Shown here: one piece after another, positions 1 through 8,211 of the stretch | Layout of the letters: every line of letters begins with the position of its first letter | Position numbering within the stretch: position 1 is the stretch's first letter | Assembly (NCBI GenBank): GCA_029907165.1 | Contig: JARYMK010000007.1 | Coordinates: 1-38,069 of the forward strand | Direction: 5' to 3' | Length of the DNA stretch: 38,069 nt | Origin: Anaerolineae bacterium | GTDB lineage: Bacteria > Chloroflexota > Anaerolineae > DTLA01 | Translations under genes and position numbers: made by a program | The notes under the pieces: model-generated | Seen by the model: only the letters and a program-made list of their open reading frames with translations | What the model was told of the DNA's origin: nothing | The model's database searches: none

Positions 1-113
1 CCCAGGTCCCTGAGTTGGAAGCAGGATTGCACGGCTACTTCCGGTTCTACAACCACGAGCGCCCTCATCAGAGCCTGGGCTATCGGACGCCGGCCGAGGT
101 GCACCATGCGTGA
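1..113 (+). CDS. Transposase, C-terminal end only (rve/IS3-IS481 type)
   Basis: The reading frame enters from the left edge and ends at TGA 111-113. Its last 36 residues include FYNHERPHQSLGYRTPAEVH, the usual C-terminus of DDE integrase-core transposases of the IS3 and IS481 groups, just after the catalytic Glu region. Catalytic residues lie outside the window, so activity cannot be judged. A long hairpin (122-180) follows nine bases later and may mark the end of this element. It points the opposite way to the broken transposase at 366-1103, so the two are not halves of one gene. Confidence 0.8.
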   Translation, partial: QVPELEAGLHGYFRFYNHERPHQSLGYRTPAEVHHA

Positions 114-121
114 GCCGCTTG

Positions 122-180
122 GGCTGTGGACATGTGGAAAACTCTCCGCTGCGCTGCGAGTTTCCCACATGTCCACAGCC
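122..180. repeat. 23-bp inverted repeat (hairpin) after the transposase end
   Basis: Arms 122-144 and 158-180 are reverse complements with one mismatch, around a 13-base loop (145-157). The arm begins GGCTGTGGACATGTGG. Bases 125-127 are TGT and 175-177 ACA, the dinucleotide-type ends seen in many insertion sequences. It could be an IS terminal repeat plus its subterminal copy, or a transcription-blocking hairpin at the end of the element. There is no U-tract, so a simple intrinsic terminator is less likely. Confidence 0.75.
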
Positions 181-365
181 CCGACGACGGCGACTCGCTC
201 CCGCAGGGGCTATGGGTTATGGGTGCGTTGGCGAATTTGACATGCAGCGGGATCGGAGGTATGATGTGATTGGATGCACTGTTGATCGGCAGTGCGTGCC
301 CAAGTCGGAGGGGTGGGGATCCACCTTATTTTGGCCGATCCGTGGTCCAAAGAATGGGGCCAACC

Positions 366-1103
366 TCACACCTGGATCGCCTTTACCGGAAACGGCATGC
401 GCTCCAAGATCTCGTCCACGAATGCCGCCGCTGCTTTCGCAGTCGCACGACTGCTCACCCCCAACACATCCCACCGAGATACCACGTCCCGGGCCGTGAA
501 TTGCTTGAACACCCTCCCTATCTCCGGCCGAACATCCAGCGTGTCCACCTCCACCAGGTCCCCTGGCGCCTCAACGGCATAGTCCCTTGGCTTCCGCCTG
601 GCATATTCCCGCGCCAACCGCCGCCGTTTCCCCTTCGCTACCCCTCGCCCTATCGGCTCCACCAATGCACCTCGTTCCTTCAACTTACTCAAGATGCGCC
701 CCACCGTCGATGCCGATGTCTCAAACCCTTCCCGCCGCAGCAACACTACCAACTTGTCCTTGCCCCATCGCGGATACGTCTCGCGCAATCCCTGTATCGC
801 CACGACCAGGTCCGTTGTGTATTCCGGTCGCCGACATCGCTTCGGCCGACACGAACGATCCTCTAGCGTCCGAAGGTTCTTGGGATCGTATCGGGACTTC
901 CACCGGTAGAAGGTCTGGGGAGAAATCCCGAAGTAACGGCACGTTAGTCGGGCATTGCGTCCGTGGCTCTCGTAGTAGTCGAACCACTTCAGGCGAGTCT
1001 TCGCTCTCTTTGACAGGTCTACGTCAATCCGTGCCAATCTCGCTGCTCCTGGAAGTATGCTTCCGTACACACTCATAGAGCAGCCATTGTATCTTCCTTT
1101 CAT
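366..1103 (-). pseudogene. IS481-family transposase, truncated in the catalytic core
   Basis: The 245-residue product has an N-terminal helix-turn-helix region (about 35-95, with the GISPQTFYRWKSRYDP signature typical of IS481 transposases), a second HTH-like segment (about 96-150) and the start of the rve integrase core. The first catalytic Asp is visible in VEVDTLDV (D187). The frame stops at KAIQV, immediately before the place where these proteins normally continue with the second Asp (QVDGG). Neither the second Asp nor the Glu can be found in any frame downstream, so the core is deleted rather than merely frameshifted. The start is at 1103, with GGACAGGAG directly upstream. The protein should be unable to transpose. 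Confidence 0.85.
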
Positions 1104-1181
1104 CTCCTGTCCAGTGTCACTAACCTATCTGAACGAGCTCAAAGGGTAGCCCGCTGCGGAACTGAATCCCCGGCCGCAAGG

Positions 1182-1210
1182 TTGACCCGAAGCCCGGCCT
1201 GTGGTATCAT
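1182..1210 (+). promoter_or_regulatory. Probable sigma-70-type promoter for the 1232-2744 pair
   Basis: TTGACC at 1182-1187 and TATCAT at 1205-1210 are separated by 17 bases, 22 bases before the start of the small ORF at 1232. It sits just outside the IS remnant. Confidence 0.6.
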
Positions 1211-1231
1211 GCGTCGCGGGAGGAAGTCGCG

Positions 1232-1489
1232 ATGCCCAAGGCGGATGCGCATCTGATTCAGCGATTGCAGCAGTCGCCCGACGGCGATTTCCACCTCATT
1301 CTGCGCGTGTCGGGCGATGTGGCCGACGTGGCCGAGAGACTTCGGGCCACGCCGGTGGAGGTGAGGCACGCGCTGCGCCTCATCGGCGCGGTGGCGGTGC
1401 GCGCCCAGGGCAAGGAAGCCCTGCGCCTGCTGGATGAACCCTGGCTGGTGCGGATGGAGGAAGATCGCCCCGTCCGCGCCCTGTCGTAA
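1232..1489 (+). CDS. Small protein resembling a stand-alone subtilase propeptide/inhibitor (I9-like)
   Basis: This is an 85-residue soluble protein with no signal peptide. Residues 19-85 follow the beta-alpha-beta-beta-alpha-beta pattern of the I9 propeptide: a first strand (FHLILRVSG), a helix of the ADVAERLRA kind, and a final strand ending MEEDRPVRALS, much like the segment that precedes the catalytic domain in subtilases. The next gene, 32 bases on, is a subtilase that carries its own N-terminal segment of the same pattern. The small protein could therefore be an extra foldase/inhibitor acting in trans. That role is inferred from fold pattern and context, not from a recognised named family. 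A GGGAGGAA ribosome site precedes ATG 1232. Confidence 0.6.
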   Translation: MPKADAHLIQRLQQSPDGDFHLILRVSGDVADVAERLRATPVEVRHALRLIGAVAVRAQGKEALRLLDEPWLVRMEEDRPVRALS

Positions 1490-1520
1490 CACCTGCGAAT
1501 CCTTGGCCGGCGAGGAGCGT

Positions 1521-2744
1521 ATGGAAGGTCAGAAGATCAGCAAAGCCCTATCGGCTGCGATGCTGCAGAAGCCCGAGACCGAGTCCCTGCCTGTCATCGT
1601 GAAGTACCGCCGGGAGCAGTTGGCGGTGAAGGCCCTGGTCAAGGGGGTTGCGCCCACGTACCAGTACAGCCTCATCCCGGCGGCGGCCATGCGGCTGAAC
1701 CGCGAGCAGATTACCTGGCTGGCCGAGCAGGCCAGCGTGGAGCACCTCTGGCTGGACATGCCGGTGCACGCGCTGCTGGACGAGTCGGTGCGCCTGATTC
1801 AGGCCCCGGCCGTCTGGCAGGCGGGGTTCCGCGGGCAGGGAATGCGCATCGCCATCCTGGACACCGGCATAGACCCCAACCACCCCGATGTAGCGGGCCG
1901 CATCGCTGCCACCGCGACGTTCGTCGGGAACTCCTACCGCGACGACAACGGGCACGGGACCCACGTGGCGAGCATCGCGGCGGGCAACGGCGCGGCCAGC
2001 CACGGCCTCTACGTCGGCGTCGCCCCGGAGGCGAGCCTGTACGTCGCCAAGGTGCTGGCGGCGGACGGGAGCGGCATGATGAGCGACGTGATGGCGGGCG
2101 TAGAGTGGGCCGTGGAGCAGCGGGCGCACGTCATCGGGCTATCGCTGGGGAGCAGCGGCCCGTGCGACGGGACCGACGCGCTGAGCGTTACCTGCGACGC
2201 TGCCGTGGAGCGGGGCGTGGTCGTGTGCGTGGCGGCGGGGAATTCGGGGCCGGGTCGCTACACCTTGGGGTCGCCCGGATGCGCACGCCAGGTCATCACC
2301 GTCGGCGCGTCCGATGACCAGGACCAGGTGGCGTCGTTCTCTTCGCGCGGGCCCACGAGCGACGGCCGCGTGAAGCCCGACATCGTGTTCCCGGGCGTGG
2401 GCATCGTGGCGGCGCGCGCGGCAGGTACGGCCATGGGCCAGGTGGTGGACGAGCACTACACCAGCGCCTCGGGCACCAGCATGGCGACGCCCCATGCGGT
2501 GGGAGCCGTGGCCTTGCTCCTGCAGGCGAACCCGTCGCTGACCCCTCGCGAGGTCAAGGAACTCCTCATGCGCACTGCCCGCAACATCGGTTACGAGGCC
2601 AACGCCCAGGGCGCGGGCCGCGGCGATGTGTATCAGGCGTACCTGGGCGAGCCGTCGCCGCCACCGCCAGAGCCGCCCCAGCCGCCGGAGCCTGGCGAGG
2701 GGTGCTTCACGACGCTCCTGCGACTGCTGCGCGGGGGACGATAG
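1521..2744 (+). CDS. Subtilisin-like serine protease (S8 family)
   Basis: A 407-residue subtilase with all active-site blocks: Asp114 in ILDTGID, His145 in NGHGTHVA, oxyanion Asn241 in AAGNSG and Ser320 in SGTSMATPH. Residues about 20-90 look like an I9-type propeptide. There is no clear signal peptide, so it may work inside the cell or be exported by a route not visible here. The C-terminus is a Pro-rich segment (378-393) followed by a short basic tail (CFTTLLRLLRGGR). ATG 1521 is preferred to the upstream in-frame ATG at 1434, because GAGGAG lies 4 bases before it and the 1434 start would overlap the preceding gene. The small I9-like gene just upstream probably belongs to the same transcript. 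Confidence 0.93.
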   Translation: MEGQKISKALSAAMLQKPETESLPVIVKYRREQLAVKALVKGVAPTYQYSLIPAAAMRLNREQITWLAEQASVEHLWLDMPVHALLDESVRLIQAPAVWQAGFRGQGMRIAILDTGIDPNHPDVAGRIAATATFVGNSYRDDNGHGTHVASIAAGNGAASHGLYVGVAPEASLYVAKVLAADGSGMMSDVMAGVEWAVEQRAHVIGLSLGSSGPCDGTDALSVTCDAAVERGVVVCVAAGNSGPGRYTLGSPGCARQVITVGASDDQDQVASFSSRGPTSDGRVKPDIVFPGVGIVAARAAGTAMGQVVDEHYTSASGTSMATPHAVGAVALLLQANPSLTPREVKELLMRTARNIGYEANAQGAGRGDVYQAYLGEPSPPPPEPPQPPEPGEGCFTTLLRLLRGGR

Positions 2745-2820
2745 GACATCATTTTTCACGGGGCCGAACGCCGCACCTGCGGTTCCCGCATCCAGAAAAT
2801 CACGCAAAGGAGGCTTGGGG

Positions 2821-3726
2821 ATGAAGTGCCCGAATTGTGGACAGGAATTGCCGGAAGGCACGCGGTTCTGCACGTCATGCGGAGCGCCCACCGGCGCGGT
2901 GGCGGCCTCGGCCCCTTCGGCCGGCGACGAGCCGCCTGTGCCCGTGCTGGACATGGAGTCCGAGCATGTGAAACGGGAGTTCGTCGGCGGCAAGGGGCGC
3001 GTGTCCTACCGGATTGACGGTACGATCATGCAGGTGGTGAGCATCCAACTGGAGCCGGGCGAGGTTATCTACTCCGAGTCGGGCGGCATGTCCTGGATGA
3101 GCGCCAACGTGGAGATGCGCACCCACACGGGCGGCGGCCTGGGCAAGATGCTCAAGCGGGCCGTGGCGGGCGAGTCGCTGTTCATCACCGATTTCTTCGT
3201 AACCAACGGGCGCGGGATCGTGTCGTTCGCGTCGGAGTTTCCGGGTAAGGTCCTGCCCTTTGACCTCAAGGAGGGCGAGAGCCTCATCGTGCAGAAAGAC
3301 GCCTTCATGTGCGCCGAGAAGTCGGTGGACCTGGACATGCAGTTCCGCAAGCGGCTGGGAACGGGGCTATTCGGCGGCGAGGGGTTCATCATGCAGCGCC
3401 TCACCGGTCCGGGGCTGGTCTTCGTGGAGGTGGACGGCGAGGTGGTGGAATACGACCTCAAGGCCGGCCAGACGCTGAAGGTGGACACCGGCCACATCGC
3501 CGCCTACGAGCCGACCGTGGACTTTGACGTTACGCTCATCAAGGGGCTGAGCAACATCCTGCTGGGCGGCGAAGGGCTGTTCCTGGCGACCTTGCGCGGC
3601 CCGGGCAAGGTGTGGCTCCAGACGATGCCCATGTCCAAGTTGGCGAACAAGATTGCCCAGTTCATGCCCCAGGTCGGCGGGAAGGGGTCCAGCGGGGGCG
3701 TGAACATCAAACTGTTCGGCGATTAG
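2821..3726 (+). CDS. Zinc-ribbon plus AIM24/TIGR00266-family protein
   Basis: A 301-residue protein. The N-terminus is a short zinc ribbon with Cys3, Cys6, Cys17 and Cys20. A low-complexity Ala/Pro linker follows. Residues about 55-285 form the Gly-rich all-beta barrel of the AIM24 (formerly DUF124, TIGR00266) family; visible hallmarks are GEVIYSESGGMSWMS, GEGLFLATLRGPGKVWLQ and the final VNIKLFGD. The family's biochemical role is unknown in bacteria; the yeast homologue is mitochondrial. ATG 2821 is chosen because AGGAGG lies just upstream and the Cys motif starts at residue 3; the longer open frame upstream runs antisense to nothing and lacks homology. It is probably soluble. Confidence 0.88.
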   Translation: MKCPNCGQELPEGTRFCTSCGAPTGAVAASAPSAGDEPPVPVLDMESEHVKREFVGGKGRVSYRIDGTIMQVVSIQLEPGEVIYSESGGMSWMSANVEMRTHTGGGLGKMLKRAVAGESLFITDFFVTNGRGIVSFASEFPGKVLPFDLKEGESLIVQKDAFMCAEKSVDLDMQFRKRLGTGLFGGEGFIMQRLTGPGLVFVEVDGEVVEYDLKAGQTLKVDTGHIAAYEPTVDFDVTLIKGLSNILLGGEGLFLATLRGPGKVWLQTMPMSKLANKIAQFMPQVGGKGSSGGVNIKLFGD

Positions 3727-3754
3727 GTCGCGGCTACGGAAAGCCGCCCTGGGA

Positions 3755-3829
3755 TTCACCGCAGAGGACGCGGAGACCACAGAGAATTGATATTGAACTC
3801 TCTGCGTTCTCGGCGCTCTCTGCGGTGAA
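3755..3829. repeat. CACCGCAGAG dispersed palindromic repeat, copy 1
   Basis: A 75-base element begins TTCACCGCAGAGGACGCGGA and ends with the complementary CTCTGCGGTGAA. It can fold into a long imperfect hairpin. Related copies lie at 14289-14361, 14379-14441 and 20729-20779. It fills the space between the AIM24 gene and the next gene. Confidence 0.85.
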
Positions 3830-3852
3830 AAGTGATGGCGAGGAGGCGGCCT

Positions 3853-4056
3853 GTGGAATGGCTTTGCGCGGGTGCGGCAATCTGGGTTGCGTTGGCGGTC
3901 ATCGGGCTAATCGCGCTGGCAGGGCTTATCCTCCTGCTGGTCAAACTGGGCGTCATCGTTCACTATGCCACCAAGCCGGAGCCGCAGGAAACCAGCGACT
4001 ACACCCTGGCCGACAGCCACGCACCCGATGAGACCGGAGGACAACATGGGGCATAG
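3853..4056 (+). CDS. Small single-span membrane protein, unknown function
   Basis: A 67-residue protein with one long hydrophobic stretch (about residues 4-36, rich in Ala, Leu, Ile and Val) and a short polar C-terminal tail of about 25 residues containing Glu, Asp and His. GTG 3853 is preferred because a perfect AGGAGG (3841-3846) lies six bases upstream. The in-frame GTG 3832 and ATG 3835 fall in the end of the repeat and have no ribosome site. It overlaps the next gene by 11 bases, which suggests translational coupling. I do not recognise a family. Confidence 0.6.
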   Translation: MEWLCAGAAIWVALAVIGLIALAGLILLLVKLGVIVHYATKPEPQETSDYTLADSHAPDETGGQHGA

Positions 4057-4432
4057 GACGATTCGCATTTCGGCGGGAGGGGTATCGGCGCTGGCCGATT
4101 TGAACGACACCCGCACGGCCCAGGCCATCTGGGAGGCGCTGCCCATCCGCGCCCAGGCCAGCACCTGGGGCGATGAGGTGTACTTTGAAATCCCCGTGCG
4201 GATGGGCACGGAGAAAGGGCAGGCCGTGGTGGCCAAGGGCGACGTCGGGTACTGGGCGCCGGGCCGCGCGTTCTGCATCTTCTTTGGCCTCACGCCTGCC
4301 AGCCGTGGGGACGAGATCCGCCCCGCCAGCCCGGTTACGGTTGTCGGGCGGGTGCGGGGCGACGCCACCGTCTTCCGACAGGTGCGGGAGGGCGAGGAGG
4401 TCGTCCTGGAGCGGGCCGAGCAGGCTGACTAG
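4046..4432 (+). CDS. Cyclophilin-fold protein (TM1367/DUF369-like)
   Basis: A 128-residue soluble protein. The order RTIRISAGG, a DLNDTRTAQAIWEALP helix, WGDEVYFEIP and GDVGYWAPGRAFCIFFG matches the small cyclophilin-like fold family (Pfam Cyclophil_like, formerly DUF369; the structural prototype is TM1367). The family shares the barrel of cyclophilins but lacks the proline-isomerase active site, and its function is unknown. GGAGG lies 5 bases before ATG 4046, inside the preceding gene. The strong start supports trimming the longer open frame that begins at 3965. Confidence 0.82.
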   Translation: MGHRTIRISAGGVSALADLNDTRTAQAIWEALPIRAQASTWGDEVYFEIPVRMGTEKGQAVVAKGDVGYWAPGRAFCIFFGLTPASRGDEIRPASPVTVVGRVRGDATVFRQVREGEEVVLERAEQAD

Positions 4433-4501
4433 AGGCGGACGGACATCGCGCAGCAAACGCCCGACGTCGGGCGTCAGCAATTACGCACATGGAGGAGAGC
4501 A

Positions 4502-5572
4502 TTGGATCGGACAGAGGAGTTGTTGCGGAGGCTGACCGAGGCGAGCGGCGTGCCCGGCTTTGAGGCCGAGGTACGCGCGCTGATTCGCGGCGAGTTGGAG
4601 GGCATCGCCGCCATTGAGCAGGACCGCATCGGCAGCATCGTGTGCCGCAAGGAGGGGACACAAGCCGCGCCCCGGATTATGCTTGCGGCCCACATGGACG
4701 AAATCGGGTTCATGGTCAAGCAAATCACGAAGGAAGGCCACCTGCGGTTTGTGCCGCTGGGCGGGTGGTGGGAGCAGGTGATGCTCGCCCAACGGGTTGT
4801 CGTCAAGACCGCCAAGGGCGACGTTCCGGGAATCCTGGGGGCCAAGCCGCCCCACATTCTGACGCCCGACGAGCGCAACAAGGTGGTGGAAAAGCGCAAC
4901 ATGTACATAGACATCGGCGCCACCTCGCGCGAAGAGGCAGAAGAGATCGGCGTGCGGCCGGGCGACCCGGTGGTGCCGGTCAGCGCCTTCACGCCCCTCG
5001 CCGGCGGCAAGACGTACCTGGGCAAGGCGTGGGATGACCGCGTGGGCTGCGCGCTGTTCATCCAGACGATTCAGCGGCTGGCCCAGGAACCCCACCCGAA
5101 CACGGTGTACGGCGTGGGCACGGTGCAGGAGGAGGTCGGGCTGCGCGGCGCCAAGACGACGGCCTACGTGGTGAATCCCGACGTGGCCATCATCCTGGAG
5201 AGCGACATCGCCTACGACGTGCCCGGCATGAACCACGAGGAGCCGCTAGTAGCCCTGGGCAAAGGCCCGTCGCTGCTGGTGTTTGACGCCGGCATGATTC
5301 CCAACACGCGCTTGCGGGACCTGGCGGTGGAGACGGCGACGGCCCTGGGCATCCCGCTGCAGTTCTCCAGCATGGAGGGCGGCCGCACCGACGGGAGCAT
5401 CATCCACCTGCACAACGCGGGCGTGCCCACCATCGTGCTGGGCGTGGCAGCGCGGCACATTCACAGCCACACGGGCATCATCCACCGGGACGACTACGAC
5501 CGCCTGCTGGACCTGCTCGTGGCGCTCATCAAGCGGCTGGACGCCGAGACCGTGAGCGCGCTGGTTCAGTAG
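4502..5572 (+). CDS. M42-family metallo-aminopeptidase (glutamyl aminopeptidase/TET type)
   Basis: A 356-residue protein of normal family length. All dinuclear-metal ligands and the catalytic Glu can be placed by motif: His64 in AAHMDEIG, Asp178 in AWDDRVG, catalytic Glu210 and ligand Glu211 in VQEEVGLRGA, Asp235 in LESDIA and His323 in HIHSHTG. The spacing agrees closely with the TET aminopeptidases, which form large dodecameric shells and trim peptides in the cytoplasm after proteasome-like degradation. The start is TTG 4502, four bases after GGAGGAG. The ATG at 4489 is out of frame and cannot be used. No signal peptide. Confidence 0.95.
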   Translation: MDRTEELLRRLTEASGVPGFEAEVRALIRGELEGIAAIEQDRIGSIVCRKEGTQAAPRIMLAAHMDEIGFMVKQITKEGHLRFVPLGGWWEQVMLAQRVVVKTAKGDVPGILGAKPPHILTPDERNKVVEKRNMYIDIGATSREEAEEIGVRPGDPVVPVSAFTPLAGGKTYLGKAWDDRVGCALFIQTIQRLAQEPHPNTVYGVGTVQEEVGLRGAKTTAYVVNPDVAIILESDIAYDVPGMNHEEPLVALGKGPSLLVFDAGMIPNTRLRDLAVETATALGIPLQFSSMEGGRTDGSIIHLHNAGVPTIVLGVAARHIHSHTGIIHRDDYDRLLDLLVALIKRLDAETVSALVQ

Positions 5573-5638
5573 GCGGGGCGCGGGACGGGGGTCTCTGGCC
5601 CGCGTGCGTTCGCGCCGAAAATGGCGACTCTGGGCATA

Positions 5639-5670
5639 GGTGCGACGTGCTTGGGGAAGTGCGTCGCACC
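5639..5670. repeat. GTGCGTCGCAC-type hairpin
   Basis: GGTGCGACG (5639-5647) and CGTCGCACC (5662-5670) form a 9-bp stem between the M42 gene and the atp promoter. The stem sequence recurs at 16444-16471, 22944-22979 and 31441-31477. Confidence 0.6.
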
Positions 5671-5716
5671 CTGGGCCAGCACAAGACGGAGCCGCGTGTC
5701 AAATAGGCTGCAGTTT

Positions 5717-5745
5717 TTGCGCCAATCGGCGACCTGTGTTATACT
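5717..5745 (+). promoter_or_regulatory. Probable promoter of the ATP synthase operon
   Basis: TTGCGC at 5717-5722 and TATACT at 5740-5745 have a 17-base spacer. It lies about 80 bases before the first gene of the atp operon, in a 250-base spacer that otherwise holds only a small hairpin. Confidence 0.6.
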
Positions 5746-5826
5746 TGCCGACGGCCTGGCACCGAGGGCGCCGCGCTGTTTCCGAGAACCTCCAGGCGTC
5801 GGCGGCTATCCGAAAGAGAGTCGCGC

Positions 5827-6084
5827 GTGAAACTGGACCGGAAGACCCTGCGCGCCCTAGGCTTAGCATCTGGGGTCGGTTTCTCCATTGTTGGGAGCAT
5901 TGCGTTCTGGGTTCTCGTGGGCCGCTGGCTGGACAAGCACCTGGGGACCGAGCCGTGCGCCCTCATTGCTGGCATACTCATTGGCCTGATCTCCGCGGGC
6001 AGCATCCTCTACGAACTGGCCGCGGTGCGCGAGAGGACGGATGACGAAGGGCAGCATCATCTGGATAGCAACGCTGACGACTAG
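5827..6084 (+). CDS. atpZ: AtpZ/ATPase_gene1-like small membrane protein
   Basis: An 85-residue protein with two hydrophobic helices (about residues 15-33 and 43-65). The pattern GFSIVGSIAFWVLVGRWLD followed by a short turn and a second Gly-rich helix matches the AtpZ/ATPase_gene1 family, which heads many atp operons. AtpZ with AtpI has been proposed to form a Mg2+/Ca2+ channel or assembly helper for the c-ring; neither role can be proved from sequence. Start GTG 5827 has a weak purine-rich region upstream. It overlaps the next gene by 44 bases. Confidence 0.8.
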   Translation: MKLDRKTLRALGLASGVGFSIVGSIAFWVLVGRWLDKHLGTEPCALIAGILIGLISAGSILYELAAVRERTDDEGQHHLDSNADD

Positions 6085-6466
6085 CGCAGCCTCCGCGGCT
6101 TTTGCGGCGCTGGGTCAGCCTGGCTTGGCAAGCATCAGCCTGGGTCTGGCGCTTTGCGCTGCCAACGACTTGTTTTTCATCCTAGCCATTCGTGTGCTCT
6201 CCACGCGGATTGCGACGCTGTGGCCCAAGGCCACGGCGTTGCTTTTGCCCCTGGCCTGGCTGGGCAAGCAGGCGGTGCTGTTCGCGGGCGCGTACCTGCT
6301 CCTCTCGCAGACGCATCTCCCCGTTGCGCCGTTTGCGCTGGCCGTGGCGGCCTATCAGACCGTCCGCGTCGTCGTGATGATGATCTGGCCGGAGCAGTAT
6401 GCGCAGTGCTTCGCGCACGAGCCTTCCGTTGCAAAACATGCCTTGACCGGAGGAAACGCGGAATGA
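6041..6466 (+). CDS. atpI: AtpI-like ATP synthase subunit I protein
   Basis: A 141-residue, very hydrophobic protein with about four predicted membrane helices. Sequence identity to characterised AtpI is not obvious by eye. The assignment rests on size, topology and its place between an AtpZ-like gene and subunit a. AtpI proteins help assemble or stabilise the c-ring and are often poorly conserved. The ATG starts inside the preceding gene, and the stop overlaps the atpB start in an ATGA, so translation is coupled on both sides. The short C-terminal tail is polar. Confidence 0.72.
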   Translation: MTKGSIIWIATLTTSAASAAFAALGQPGLASISLGLALCAANDLFFILAIRVLSTRIATLWPKATALLLPLAWLGKQAVLFAGAYLLLSQTHLPVAPFALAVAAYQTVRVVVMMIWPEQYAQCFAHEPSVAKHALTGGNAE

Positions 6467-7239
6467 AAATTCACGCACCCCTGGCTGCGGAAACCATCTT
6501 CCACCTGGGGCCGATACCCGTTACCAACTCCATGCTGACATCGGCTCTGGTGGTCATCCTCCTGCTGGTGATGGCCTGGCTGGTCACGCGAAAGATGCAA
6601 CTCATCCCAGGCCGCTACCAGGCCATGTGGGAGATGGTCGTGGAGTTCCTGCTGGACCTGTCGGTGGACACCGCCGGCAAGAAGGTGGGCCGCATCGTGT
6701 TCCCGCTCATCGCCACGTTCTTCATCTTCATCCTGACGGCCAACTGGATGGGCCTCCTGCCGGGCATCGGCCCGTCCATCTACGTAGAGGTGGCTGAAGC
6801 GGCGGAACATGGCACAGAGATCGTGCGCGTCCCGCTGTTCCGCGCCGCCAACGCTGACCTGAACATGACGGCGGCGATGGCGCTCCTGTCCATCACCGTG
6901 GTGCAGATCGCAGGCGTCGCGGTCAACGGCGTCAAGGGTTATGTCAAGCACCTGGCATCGCCGATTTTGCTGACCCCCGTCCACATCGTCAGCGAGTTGT
7001 CGCACATCATCTCGCTGGCCGCCCGACTCTTCGGCAACATCTTCGGCGGCGAGGTGCTGGTAACCGTCATGTACTCGCTGGTGCCGGTCGTGGTGCCGGC
7101 GGTGTTCCTGGGCCTGGAGGTGCTGTTCGGGTTCATCCAGGCGCTGATTTTCAGCGTGCTGAGCATTGTGTACATCGCCCTGGCGACCGCGGGCGGGCAT
7201 GAGGAAAACGGGGAGCCGGCCCACGCCGCCGCCCATTGA
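6463..7239 (+). CDS. atpB: ATP synthase Fo subunit a
   Basis: A 258-residue membrane protein forming the stator half-channels of the proton path. The essential Arg is Arg188 in SLAARLFGNIFGGE, the well-known helix that faces the c-ring carboxylate. Other family marks are LTANWMGLLPG (about 91-101) and the Gln/Asn-containing final helices. The start ATG 6463 overlaps the preceding stop and is preceded by GGAGG. Membrane helices occupy about 24-42, 77-100, 135-155, 172-200, 204-222 and 222-243. A 96-base gap separates it from atpE. Confidence 0.96.
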   Translation: MKIHAPLAAETIFHLGPIPVTNSMLTSALVVILLLVMAWLVTRKMQLIPGRYQAMWEMVVEFLLDLSVDTAGKKVGRIVFPLIATFFIFILTANWMGLLPGIGPSIYVEVAEAAEHGTEIVRVPLFRAANADLNMTAAMALLSITVVQIAGVAVNGVKGYVKHLASPILLTPVHIVSELSHIISLAARLFGNIFGGEVLVTVMYSLVPVVVPAVFLGLEVLFGFIQALIFSVLSIVYIALATAGGHEENGEPAHAAAH

Positions 7240-7311
7240 GACGTCTGGAATAATGCACGCAGGATCGCCTTGCGGCCGGACCCGCAGGGCAAGCCGAATG
7301 AGCATTTCTAA

Positions 7312-7566
<255 letters not shown>

Positions 7567-7588
7567 GCCCGGCATTCGGGTGCGCCAC

Positions 7589-7614
7589 GGGGGAAGTGCG
7601 GTTCGCTTTCCCCC
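7589..7614 (+). promoter_or_regulatory. Hairpin between atpE and atpF
   Basis: GGGGGAA (7589-7595) pairs with TTCCCCC (7608-7614) across a 12-base loop that can pair further. It lies 22 bases after the atpE stop in a 150-base spacer. It may slow decay of the atpE message or attenuate downstream transcription; that is inference. Confidence 0.4.
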
Positions 7615-7716
7615 TGCGGCTGCGCCTTTGCCCATGCGCCGGCATAGCGGCGGTCCGATCGCCGTGGTAGGCCCGTTGCGCGGCATGATTCTGGAAGTTA
7701 CGGAGGCATAGAACGG

Positions 7717-8211
7717 ATGGATAAACTGGGAATCAACCCGGTCGCCCTCCTATGGCAACTCATCGCATTCAGCCTGTTGGTCTTCGGGCTGTACAAACTC
7801 CTGTACAAGCCCGTCCTGCGGATGCTGGACGAGCGCGCCGAGCGCATTCGCAAGGGGATGGAGGACGCAGCCAAGGCCCGCGAGTTGGCCGAGCGCGCCC
7901 AGGAGGAGTTTGAGAAGCGCATCGCCGAGGCCAGGAAAGAGGGGCAGGAGATCGTCGCCCAGGCGACCCAGATGAGCGAGAAACTGCGCCAGGAGATTCT
8001 GGAGCAGGCCCGCGCCGAGGCCGAGCGCATGATTGCCAAGGAGCGCGAGCGGCTGACCCAGGAGCGCGAGCAGGCGATGAGCGAACTCCGCGCCCAGGTG
8101 GCCGACCTGTCCATCCTGGTGGCGCAGAAAATCGTCGGCGTGTCGCTGGATGAAGCGGCGCAGCGCAAACTCATCGCCGATTTCTTGCGTGAAGCGGGAG
8201 ACCTGAAGTGA
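7717..8211 (+). CDS. atpF: ATP synthase Fo subunit b (stator stalk)
   Basis: A 164-residue protein. A single N-terminal membrane helix (about residues 8-29) is followed by a long, highly charged Glu/Arg/Lys/Ala-rich coiled coil (about 35-140), the usual shape of subunit b. The C-terminal segment (LSILVAQKIVGVSLDEA) is the delta-binding end. It forms the peripheral stalk that links subunit a to the F1 head. GGAGG lies before ATG 7717. Its stop overlaps the atpH start in a GTGA. Confidence 0.95.
   Translation: MDKLGINPVALLWQLIAFSLLVFGLYKLLYKPVLRMLDERAERIRKGMEDAAKARELAERAQEEFEKRIAEARKEGQEIVAQATQMSEKLRQEILEQARAEAERMIAKERERLTQEREQAMSELRAQVADLSILVAQKIVGVSLDEAAQRKLIADFLREAGDLK

Noticed and set aside
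1434-1520. Longer N-terminus for the subtilase, starting at ATG 1434
   Set aside because: It would overlap the I9-like gene in another frame and adds Trp/Cys-rich sequence with no homology, whereas ATG 1521 has a good ribosome site.
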